Below are positions 1 to 6,736 of a stretch of 64,000 nucleotides of DNA, one piece after another. The DNA is taken from assembly GCA_035293985.1 (NCBI GenBank), contig DATGLS010000037.1, forward strand, positions 356,962 through 420,961, read 5' to 3'. Source of the stretch: JAVDCA01 sp035293985 (lineage in GTDB: Bacteria; Pseudomonadota; Alphaproteobacteria; Rhizobiales; Xanthobacteraceae). Below the pieces are notes generated by a model that was not told where the DNA came from, made no database searches, and was given only the letters and a program-made list of their open reading frames with translations. A program made the translations under genes and the position numbers. Position 1 is the stretch's first letter. Every line of letters starts with the position of its first letter.

Positions 1-419
1 CCGGCGAGCTGGCTGCGCCGCTCGGCGAGGCGCGGGAACGCCTCGAAGCAGAAATCGAGATTGGCCTTGATCTCCGCCCGCGCCTTCGGCCGGAAGGCGC
101 CGAGCAGCAGGTTCTCCTCGACCGACTGGCGCGGAAACAGCCGCCGTCCCTCCGGCACGAGCGCGATGCCGAGATCGACGATCTCCTCGGTGGTGCGGCC
201 GATCAGGTCGTGCTTGATGCCGTCGATCTCGACCATGATCCGCCCGGCGCGCGGCCGCACCATGCCCATGATGCTCTTCATGAGCGTGCTCTTGCCGTTG
301 CCATTGGTGCCGAGCAGCACCACGGTCTCGCCGCCGGCAACCGTCAGCGTCACGTCCTCCAGAACGCGGACCGCGCCGTAGGCCGCATGGATGCCCTCGA
401 CGCTGATGCTATTGGCCAA
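1..419 (-). CDS. livF: ABC transporter ATP-binding protein LivF (partial, cut by window edge)
   Basis: One of the two ATPases of a branched-chain amino acid or related (HAAT family) importer; it couples ATP hydrolysis to uptake at the inner membrane. The N-terminal ~140 residues are visible. They hold a Walker A motif (LGTNGNGKST) and the LivF-typical stretch VPEGRRLFPRQSVEENL; the signature and Walker B motifs lie beyond the left edge. The start is read as TTG at 419-417, which overlaps the livG stop by a few bases, as in tightly coupled liv operons; no in-frame ATG is available near the domain start. It is the last visible gene of livHMGF. The substrate cannot be told from sequence. Confidence 0.9.
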   Translation of the reverse strand, partial: MANSISVEGIHAAYGAVRVLEDVTLTVAGGETVVLLGTNGNGKSTLMKSIMGMVRPRAGRIMVEIDGIKHDLIGRTTEEIVDLGIALVPEGRRLFPRQSVEENLLLGAFRPKARAEIKANLDFCFEAFPRLAERRSQLA

Positions 420-1143
420 GGTACGCCCTCTCGACTTCGGGGTCGCGGATGACCTCCTCGGGCTTGCCGTCGGCGATCTTGCGGCCGGACACCAGCACGA
501 CCAGGCGCTGCGAGAAGTGCATCACGGCGCGCATGATGTGCTCGATCAGGATCACGGTCGTGCCGCGCTCGTTGAGGCGGATCAGCAGCGCCACGATGTC
601 GCTCACCTCCGAATGCGACAGGCCCGCCATCGCCTCGTCGGCGATCAAGAGCTTGGGCTCGGCCGCCATCGCGCGCGCGAGCTCGAGCTTGCGCATGTCG
701 ACCTGGGTGAGGTCGCGCGGAAACTTGCGCGCGCAGTCGACGAGCCCGACGAGGCGCAGGAGCTCCTCGCAGCGCTCCTCGGTCTGCGCCGCCGTGAGAT
801 GCCCATGCGCGCGCCGGTCGACGGCGTAGAGCAGCGGCACTTTGAGATTGTCGGCGACCGACATGCTCCCGAACGGCCGCGGTAGCTGGAAGCTGCGGGC
901 GAGCCCGAGGCGCGTGCGCGTATGCGCCGGCATCCCGTTGAGCACGCGGCCCTCGAACGTGACCGTGCCATGCTCGTTGGCGAGCGTGCCGCACAGGCAG
1001 TTGACCAGCGTGCTCTTGCCCGAGCCGTTCGGGCCGATCAGGCCGAGGCGCTCGCCTTCGGCAACCTCGAGGTCGATGCCGTCGAGCGCGACGAAGCCGC
1101 CGAAGCGCTTGCCGAGGCCCGAGACCTGGAGCAGCGCGCTCAT
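409..1143 (-). CDS. livG: ABC transporter ATP-binding protein LivG
   Basis: Second ATPase of the HAAT-type importer, 244 residues, which is normal for LivG. Walker A is GPNGSGKST (about residues 37-45) and Walker B is KLLIADEAMAGL. The ABC signature is degenerate: the usual LSYGQ-type motif reads LTQVDMRKLELARA. A variant signature followed by DE-(A/V)-MAGL is typical of one LivG subfamily, so the gene is probably functional. The start is ATG at 1143, overlapping the livM stop in an ATGA junction, although the frame stays open well upstream inside livM. It is translationally coupled to livM upstream and livF downstream. Confidence 0.93.
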   Translation of the reverse strand: MSALLQVSGLGKRFGGFVALDGIDLEVAEGERLGLIGPNGSGKSTLVNCLCGTLANEHGTVTFEGRVLNGMPAHTRTRLGLARSFQLPRPFGSMSVADNLKVPLLYAVDRRAHGHLTAAQTEERCEELLRLVGLVDCARKFPRDLTQVDMRKLELARAMAAEPKLLIADEAMAGLSHSEVSDIVALLIRLNERGTTVILIEHIMRAVMHFSQRLVVLVSGRKIADGKPEEVIRDPEVERAYLGQ

Positions 1144-2489
1144 GCGGCGACCTCCAACTCGGTGAGCTTCGGCCGATAGAGCTGCTGCACGTAGCGCCGC
1201 TGCAGGAACCAGAGGGAGACGATCGCGACGGCGCCGCCGGCGCCCCATAGGGAGATGTTGAAGGCGGTACGGTCGGCCCAAATATGAATCGCGCCGACGA
1301 CGATCGACAACGCGAACGCGATCGTCGCCATCAAAGGGCTCCAGCGCTGGAGGGTCATCATTCCATAGGCCGAGACGATCCAGAGGCAGGCGAGCACGAG
1401 GCCGGCGAACGCCAGCATGAGGCCCGTCGCGTCGGGCGCCGTCAGGGCGGCGAGGCTGAACACGACCTCGAGCACGCCGACGATGAAACCGTAGCTCGCC
1501 ACCGCGACGAGCCCGATCGAGCGCACATCTGGGCGACCTGGCGAGGCCGCGCGCAGGAACTCGCGGATGAGGCCGACGAGGCCGTTCGGCGCGACGATGA
1601 CGAAGCCGACCAGCAAGAGGCCGACCAGCAGCAGGTTGACGGCGGACGAGATCGTGACCGTCGCAATCTGCGTGAGTGTGCCGAGCAGGATCGAGCCGAT
1701 CAGCGGACCGAACCACACCGTCGTGCCGCCGATCAGCGGCATGGCGATCGCGTTCACGGCGTAGGTGAGGCCGAAGGTCGACGCGGGCTCCACGTAACCG
1801 ATGTAATACGGAAACGGCGCGCCGGCCATGCCCATCAGCGCGCCCGAGAGCGTGGTCGCGATCAGCTTGAGCCTGAGCGTGGGCACGCCCGAGGCCTCGG
1901 CGGCGAGCTCGTCGTCACGGATGGTGGCGAAGCCATAGCCGAGCTTCGAGCGCTCGATGGCGCGCGAGATCGCGACCGAGACCGCGGCGAGAAGCAGCAT
2001 GATCAGGCTGAGATAGCGCACGTAGTCGAGCTGAAAGCCGAACACGTCGACGCTGTCGGGGCGGATCACATAGGCGCCACGCGAGCCGCCGACATAGTCC
2101 CAGTTCACCACGAAGGTCTGCAGCACCACGGCGAGTGCGAGCGTCGCAATCGAGAAGAAGGCGCCGCGCAGCCGCAGCGTCAGATAGCCGGTGCCGAGCC
2201 CGACCAGGCCGGATACGCCGGCCGCAATGACGAGCAGGACCGGAATGGGCAGCGGATAGGCCTTGTGGAAGAACACCGTCGTGTAGGCGCCGAGCGCGAA
2301 GAAGGCAGCGGTGCCGAAGTTCACGTAGCCGCAGTAGCCGCCGAGCATGTTCCAGGCGGCGGCGAGCACGATGTACTGCACCACCGTATAGCCGGCGAAG
2401 AACAGGTAGTCGTTGCCGATGAGCGCGGCGACGATGAAGACCGCTGCGGCGGCGCCGATCGCGGCGGCGAAAAAGGTCGGGTTGCGCAC
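1140..2489 (-). CDS. livM: Branched-chain amino acid ABC transporter permease LivM with extra C-terminal membrane domain
   Basis: Inner-membrane permease of the importer. Residues 1-~320 are a normal LivM domain, with hydrophobic helices and the conserved GGYCGYVNFGTAAFFALGAY and SGVPTLRLKL regions. At 449 residues the protein is about 110-130 longer than usual. The surplus (after about residue 320) is a second hydrophobic block with roughly four predicted membrane spans and a short basic tail ending LTELEVAA. The reading frame is continuous, so the extension looks genuine rather than a read-through error. The stop overlaps the livG start by 4 bases, and livH ends 3 bases upstream. What the extension does is unknown. 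Confidence 0.93.
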   Translation of the reverse strand: MRNPTFFAAAIGAAAAVFIVAALIGNDYLFFAGYTVVQYIVLAAAWNMLGGYCGYVNFGTAAFFALGAYTTVFFHKAYPLPIPVLLVIAAGVSGLVGLGTGYLTLRLRGAFFSIATLALAVVLQTFVVNWDYVGGSRGAYVIRPDSVDVFGFQLDYVRYLSLIMLLLAAVSVAISRAIERSKLGYGFATIRDDELAAEASGVPTLRLKLIATTLSGALMGMAGAPFPYYIGYVEPASTFGLTYAVNAIAMPLIGGTTVWFGPLIGSILLGTLTQIATVTISSAVNLLLVGLLLVGFVIVAPNGLVGLIREFLRAASPGRPDVRSIGLVAVASYGFIVGVLEVVFSLAALTAPDATGLMLAFAGLVLACLWIVSAYGMMTLQRWSPLMATIAFALSIVVGAIHIWADRTAFNISLWGAGGAVAIVSLWFLQRRYVQQLYRPKLTELEVAA

Positions 2490-2492
2490 GGC

Positions 2493-3368
2493 CTACCGTC
2501 CGAGCAGGCCGGCCGGCCGCACCGCCAGCGTCAGCAGCAGGAGGCCGAACGAGACGGCGGGCGCCCACGAGGGCCCGTAGAACGTCGCCGTGAAGCTTTC
2601 GACGATGCCGAGCAGGATGGCGCCGATCAGCGTGCCAGGCAGGCTGCCGAGACCGCCGAGCACGCAGATCGCGAACACGCGACCGATATAGTCGCGCCCG
2701 ATCGACGGCTCGACCGGCTGGATGATGATGAGAAAGGCGCCGCCGAGCGCGCAGGTCGCAATCGAGATCGCGAACGCGATGCGCTTGATCTTGATCGGGT
2801 CGGCTGCCATCAGCCGCAGCGCACCCTGGTCCTGCGCCACCGCCATGATGGCGCGGCCGATGAACGTCCTGCCGAGGAAGAGCTGCAGCAGCGCCAGCAT
2901 CAGGAGGGACATCACGCATGGGACCACCATGCGCATCGGCAGCTGGAGCAGGCCGAAGGTGTAGGATTTGTCGATGTAGGGCGCGCTGACGTAGCGGTAG
3001 TCGACGCCGAACACGAGGATCAGCACGACCTCGGTAATGAACAGGAGGCCGAAGAAGAACGCGAGCCCGCGCAGCCCCTCCTGCCCGCGTCTTTCGAACG
3101 AGACGTGATAGAGCTGATAGGTGGCGGCCCCGAGGGCGTAGAAGGCCGGCAGCGCGATGACGCCGACCAGGATCGGATCGATGCCGAAGCGCGAGTTGAT
3201 GATATAGGCGACGTAAGACCCGACGATGATGAAGGCGGGATGCGCGATGTTGACGATGTCGAGAATGCCGAACGATATGGAAATGCCGACCGTCACGGCT
3301 GCGTAGAAGCCGCCGAGCAGCAGTCCCGCGACCAGCGCGTTCACCAGGAGATCGGCTGAAAAATCCAT
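2493..3368 (-). CDS. livH: Branched-chain amino acid ABC transporter permease LivH
   Basis: First gene of the liv operon and partner permease of LivM in the inner membrane. The ~291-residue polytopic protein has the LivH hallmark near its N-terminus (GGFYAAVTVGISISFGILDIVNIAHPA, here split by helices) and VFAICVLGGLGSLPGTLIGA near the C-terminus. The ATG at 3368 (MDFSADLL) is preferred because a GAGGCG ribosome site precedes it; a GTG at 3395 in the same frame would add nine residues. No periplasmic binding protein gene lies upstream in this window, so the operon relies on one encoded elsewhere or has lost it. Confidence 0.92.
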   Translation of the reverse strand: MDFSADLLVNALVAGLLLGGFYAAVTVGISISFGILDIVNIAHPAFIIVGSYVAYIINSRFGIDPILVGVIALPAFYALGAATYQLYHVSFERRGQEGLRGLAFFFGLLFITEVVLILVFGVDYRYVSAPYIDKSYTFGLLQLPMRMVVPCVMSLLMLALLQLFLGRTFIGRAIMAVAQDQGALRLMAADPIKIKRIAFAISIATCALGGAFLIIIQPVEPSIGRDYIGRVFAICVLGGLGSLPGTLIGAILLGIVESFTATFYGPSWAPAVSFGLLLLTLAVRPAGLLGR

Positions 3369-3719
3369 CCGCGCCTCGAACGGGAACCTATTCACACCAA
3401 GACGATACGGCCCTCAAGCGCAACGCTGCCGCCGCCCGCGCGGCGAACCGCCGCGCAAGGACGCGTCCGGCAAGTCGTGGGGCTGGGTCGTGGGAGGAAA
3501 AATGGTGGTCGTGGTCCGTCCCGGCTGATCCTTGCATGCTCCCCCCACATCCCGCGCTTCGGGCGGCCGGTGTTTTGCGGGCATTGTGCAGGAAGGTCAA
3601 GCGCTTGGCTAGCTGAAAGGGAGCCGAGGGCTTCGCCATATCCAACGGCCCAACACGGGGCTGCCGAGTTGGGCCGTCGATGGGACGATTGATGACGTCA
3701 GGCGTCGGGCTGAGGTCAC
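3369..3719. other. Intergenic region between livH and the cupin gene
   Basis: About 350 bases without a convincing gene. It should carry the livH promoter (minus strand) and the end of the cupin transcript, which also runs leftward. The only clear structure is the inverted repeat listed separately at 3645-3677. A 71-codon plus-strand frame here has no ribosome site, is rich in Arg, Gly and Pro, and resembles no family I know, so it is not called. Confidence 0.5.
3645..3677. terminator. Possible hairpin downstream of the cupin gene
   Basis: A perfect 10-base inverted repeat (ACGGCCCAAC at 3645-3654 and GTTGGGCCGT at 3668-3677) with a 13-base loop lies about 40 bases beyond the cupin stop. There is no T-run on the minus strand after it, so it is not a canonical intrinsic terminator. 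It may instead stabilise the mRNA end. Confidence 0.35.
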
Positions 3720-4169
3720 CTACGCGGCGGCGGCGTCGCGCACCGCCTGCGGCAGGACCAATGGCTTGTTGGCGCTGTCGAGGAACTCGACCGTCATGAA
3801 CACCAGCTCCTTGTCGCCGATGTTTTCCAGGTCGTGCACCTTGTACTCGCCCGCCTTGTAGGTTTCGTGGCGCGTCTCGCCCGGCTGGTAGCTGTATTCG
3901 ACCGTCGAGCCGTCCATCAGGTGCTGGCGGCCGCGCCCGCCCGAAACCGAGGTCCAGAAATAATCGAGCACGTGGCGATGGAAGCCGAAGCGCTGGCCGG
4001 GCTTGAGGCGGATCGTCCACACCCGCACCCGATCGCTTTCCGAGACGAGCTCGCTGCCGACGCAGCCGTTGTTGCTCTGGGCCTCGCGGTCGAATTCCTG
4101 CTGCAGGGCGGCGGGCCAGGCCGCCTTGTCGCTCTTCGCTGCCTGCTTGTCGGTCATGGACATTGCCAT
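3720..4169 (-). CDS. Cupin-domain protein
   Basis: 149-residue cytosolic protein with a single cupin beta-barrel. The first metal-binding motif is recognisable as PGQRFGFHRHVLDYFW and the second region as YQPGETRHETYKAGEYKVHDLENIG, giving several His/Glu candidates for a metal site. The start is the ATG at 4169, preceded by a strong GGAGGA site at 4175-4180; earlier in-frame codons lack one. It is divergent from the FAD monooxygenase, with a 74-base gap. Small cupins beside aromatic or heterocycle oxygenases are often isomerases or dioxygenase-like, but nothing in the sequence fixes the reaction. Confidence 0.8.
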   Translation of the reverse strand: MAMSMTDKQAAKSDKAAWPAALQQEFDREAQSNNGCVGSELVSESDRVRVWTIRLKPGQRFGFHRHVLDYFWTSVSGGRGRQHLMDGSTVEYSYQPGETRHETYKAGEYKVHDLENIGDKELVFMTVEFLDSANKPLVLPQAVRDAAAA

Positions 4170-4229
4170 GGCATTCCTCCAGTGATGGGTTGGCCTCAAT
4201 ATACTCATCCGGGGCTCAACAGGAAACAC

Positions 4230-4257
4230 GGCAACCGGGACACATGGCAACCGGGAC
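4230..4257. repeat. 12-bp direct repeat around the monooxygenase start codon
   Basis: GGCAACCGGGAC occurs at 4230-4241 and again at 4246-4257, 16 bases apart; the ATG of the FAD monooxygenase lies between the two copies. It could be a small tandem duplication or a repressor half-site pair. Confidence 0.5.
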
Positions 4258-5464
4258 TCGAGGACGCGCGCTGATCATCGGCGGCTCGATGAGCGGGCTG
4301 CTCGCCGGCCTGATCCTGCGCCGGCGCGGCTGGCAGGTGGATATCGTCGAGCGGGTGGAAAGCGAGCTTTCCGGCCGCGGCGCCGGCATCGTCGCCCAGC
4401 CGACGCTGATCGACACCCTACGGGCGCTCGGCCTCGACACGCGCGAGCTCGGCGTCGAAGTGCGCACGCGGCTCAACCTCGATGCCGCCGGACGGGTCGC
4501 GGGCCGCGTCGATTGCCCGCAGGTGCTGACCGCGTGGGAGCGGGTCTATCGCGTGCTGCGCGACGGTTTTCCGGCCGAGCACTACCATCGCGGCATCGGC
4601 CTCAAGGCTTTCACCCAGAACGAGCGCGCCGTCGTGGCGAAGCTGAGCGACGGCAGCAGCCGCGAGGCCGACCTCCTCGTCGGCGCCGACGGGCTGCGCT
4701 CGACCGTGCGTCAGGCCTGCCTGCCGGACGTCGCGCCGCTGTATGCCGGCTACGTGGCGTGGCGCTCGCTGCTCGCCGAGGATGCCTTTCCGCCCGCCGT
4801 CCATCGCGAGCTGTTCGACGCCATGACCTTCTCGCTGCCGCCCGGCGAGCAGTTTCTCGGCTATCCGGTCGCCGGCCCCGACAACGACCTGCGCCCGGGC
4901 CACCGCCGCTACAACGTGATCTGGTACCGCCCCGCCGACGAGGCGACCGAGCTGCAGCGCCTGCTCACCGATGAAAGCGGCGTGACCCATGCGATCTCGA
5001 TCCCGCCGCCGCTGATCCGCCGCGCCGCCATCGCCGACATGCGCGCCGCGGCGGAGCGGCTGCTCGGCCCGCAGGCGCGCGCGATCGTGCGCCTGATGAC
5101 GGAGCCGATCCTGCAGCCGATCTACGATCTCGAAAGCCCGCAGGTCGCCTTCGGCCGCATCGCCGTCATCGGCGACGCCGCCTTCGTGGCCCGCCCTCAT
5201 GTGGCGGCCGGCGTCTCCAAGGCGGCCGAGGATGCGCTCGCGCTCGCCGATGCGCTCGACGCCGTGGATGACGTCGCCGCGGCGCTGCGCCGCTTCGAGG
5301 CGCAGCGCCTGCCGGTCAACCGCCGCATCATCGAGCGCGCCCGCCACCTCGGTGCCTACCTGCAGGCGACCCAGACCGCCGAGGAACGCGCCCGCTCCGA
5401 GCGGCACAGCATCCCTGACGCCGTGCTGGCCGAGACCGCGGTGCTGGATTTTCTGTACGCGTAG
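4244..5464 (+). CDS. FAD-dependent aromatic/heterocycle monooxygenase (dihydroxypyridine hydroxylase-like)
   Basis: 406-residue flavoprotein monooxygenase of the PHBH class. It has an N-terminal dinucleotide fold (ALIIGGSMSGLLAGLILRRRG), the internal FAD/NAD(P)H motif DLLVGADGLRSTVR, and the second FAD motif GRIAVIGDAAFVARPHVAAGVSKAAEDA. GIVAQPTLIDTL and the CPQVLTAWERVYRVL region resemble 2,6-dihydroxypyridine 3-hydroxylase-type enzymes more than salicylate hydroxylases. ATG 4244 is used because the conserved fold begins eight codons later; the longer frame starts inside the cupin leader. It would hydroxylate an aromatic or N-heterocyclic substrate with NAD(P)H and O2. The exact substrate is not deducible. 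Confidence 0.85.
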   Translation: MATGTRGRALIIGGSMSGLLAGLILRRRGWQVDIVERVESELSGRGAGIVAQPTLIDTLRALGLDTRELGVEVRTRLNLDAAGRVAGRVDCPQVLTAWERVYRVLRDGFPAEHYHRGIGLKAFTQNERAVVAKLSDGSSREADLLVGADGLRSTVRQACLPDVAPLYAGYVAWRSLLAEDAFPPAVHRELFDAMTFSLPPGEQFLGYPVAGPDNDLRPGHRRYNVIWYRPADEATELQRLLTDESGVTHAISIPPPLIRRAAIADMRAAAERLLGPQARAIVRLMTEPILQPIYDLESPQVAFGRIAVIGDAAFVARPHVAAGVSKAAEDALALADALDAVDDVAAALRRFEAQRLPVNRRIIERARHLGAYLQATQTAEERARSERHSIPDAVLAETAVLDFLYA

Positions 5465-5474
5465 GCCCTTCAAT

Positions 5475-5574
5475 CGTCATGGCCGGGCTTGTCCCGGCCA
5501 TCCACGTCTTGCTTGCCGAGCAAGCGTCAAGACGTGGATGCCCGGGACAAGCCTGGGCAAGCCCGGGCATGACG
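5475..5574. repeat. Palindromic repeat family A, copy 1
   Basis: About 100-base imperfect dyad beginning CGTCATGGCCGGGCTTGTCC and ending with the matching GCATGACG; the inner arms CACGTCTTG and CAAGACGTGGATG also pair. It sits between the converging monooxygenase and amidohydrolase stops and could terminate transcription from both sides. Other copies: 22774 and 31674 (half copies), 43978, 45864 and 59367. Confidence 0.85.
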
Positions 5575-5577
5575 GAG

Positions 5578-6642
5578 TCAACGCCCCAGCAGCTTCTTCG
5601 CGTTCAGCCCCGCGATGCCGGCGATCGTCGACGCGTCGAGGTCGGCCGACACCAGGTGCTCGATCGGCTCGTACTCGGCCATGTCGTAGGGATAGTCGGT
5701 GCCCATCACGACGTGATCGGCGCCGAAGGTCTCGATCAGCGCGCGCAGCTGCACCGGCGTGAACACCACGGTGTCGAAAAAGACCTTCTTGAGGTAGTGC
5801 GTCGGTGGCTTCGGCAAGTCGGCCTTGCAGTCCGAGCGCGCGCCCCAGGCGTGGTCGATGCGGCCCGCGTAACCGCCGAGGTAGCCGCCGCCGTGCACGG
5901 CGAGGATCTTCAGGTTCGGGTGGCGCTCCAGCACGCCGTCGAAGATGAGATAGTGCAGCGCGAGCGTGGTCTCGAACGGGTTGCCGATCACGTTGTTGAA
6001 ATAGAAGCGCGACAGCCGCTGCCCTTCGGTGAAGCCGATCGGATGCAGCAGCACCAGGGCGCCGAGCTCCTCGGCGCGCTTCCAGAACGGCGCGAAGGCC
6101 GGGTCGGAGAGCTCGCGACCGGCCACGTTGGTGAGGATCTGCACGCCCTTGAACTTGAGCGGGCCCATGCAGCGCTCGAGCTCCTTCACGGCCTCGGCGG
6201 CGTCGGGCATCGGCACGCTGCCGAGCGCGACGAAACGGTCCGGCTTGCCGGCGACGTATTCGGCGATGCCGTCGTTGACCAGGCGCGCCGCCTGCACCGC
6301 GATGTCGAGCGGCACCGTGTAGTAGCATTGGTTCGGCGCGCACATGACGAGCTGGAGGTCGATGCCCATGGCGTCGAGATCGGCGAGGCGCTGGTCGTAG
6401 GTCGTCATCACCGCGGTGCGGTCCGCGTCCTGGCGGATGTTGAGCGCCTTGGTCTCGGGCGTCGCGTAGCGCGCGAGCGGAATGGTCGAGATGTCGAGGT
6501 GCGGCTTGACGAATTCGGCCGCGCGGGGAAGCGCGATGTGCGCGTGCAGGTCGACCGTCAGACTCTTCGGCCGCATCGTGCGGCCCGGCTTGCCGGCGGG
6601 ACGCGCGGCGGTCGGTGCGTAGCGGTTCCAGTCGTTCGCCAT
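5578..6642 (-). CDS. Amidohydrolase family 2 protein (ACMSD-like)
   Basis: 354-residue TIM-barrel metal-dependent hydrolase or decarboxylase. The metal-binding HxH is DLHAHIALP near residue 33. Further family markers are VLLHPIGFTEGQ, LKILAVHGGGYLGGYAGRIDHAW and the C-terminal Asp in HVVMGTDYPYDMAEYEP. This pattern fits the aminocarboxymuconate-semialdehyde decarboxylase group, which includes aromatic acid decarboxylases. The ATG at 6642 follows a GAGGAG site. The gene converges on the monooxygenase, so the pair could serve one aromatic pathway from opposite promoters; that link is inference. Confidence 0.85.
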   Translation of the reverse strand: MANDWNRYAPTAARPAGKPGRTMRPKSLTVDLHAHIALPRAAEFVKPHLDISTIPLARYATPETKALNIRQDADRTAVMTTYDQRLADLDAMGIDLQLVMCAPNQCYYTVPLDIAVQAARLVNDGIAEYVAGKPDRFVALGSVPMPDAAEAVKELERCMGPLKFKGVQILTNVAGRELSDPAFAPFWKRAEELGALVLLHPIGFTEGQRLSRFYFNNVIGNPFETTLALHYLIFDGVLERHPNLKILAVHGGGYLGGYAGRIDHAWGARSDCKADLPKPPTHYLKKVFFDTVVFTPVQLRALIETFGADHVVMGTDYPYDMAEYEPIEHLVSADLDASTIAGIAGLNAKKLLGR

Positions 6643-6664
6643 CGGACTCCTCGTCAGTTCGTCG

Positions 6665-6736
6665 GTAGGGTGGGCAAAAGCGAAGCGTGCCCACGCGGTC
6701 GTCAACGGTGGGCACGCTTCGCTTTGTCCACCCTAC
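6665..6736. repeat. Palindromic repeat family B, copy 1
   Basis: A near-perfect dyad: GTAGGGTGGGCAAAAGCGAA in the left arm is mirrored by TTCGCTTTGTCCACCCTAC in the right arm, with CGTGCCCAC and GTGGGCACG inside. The right arm overlaps the last codons of the CocE-family gene (stop at 6702). Relatives lie at 22826, 31719, 32837 and 40299. Confidence 0.88.

Noticed and set aside
1284..3359. A 691-codon open frame on the plus strand, opposite livM and livH
   Set aside because: It lies entirely antisense to two clear permease genes, is made of Arg/Asp/Glu-rich low-complexity protein and resembles no family; it is a GC-bias shadow.
3477..3692. A 71-codon plus-strand frame in the livH upstream region
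   Set aside because: No ribosome site, no homology and biased composition.
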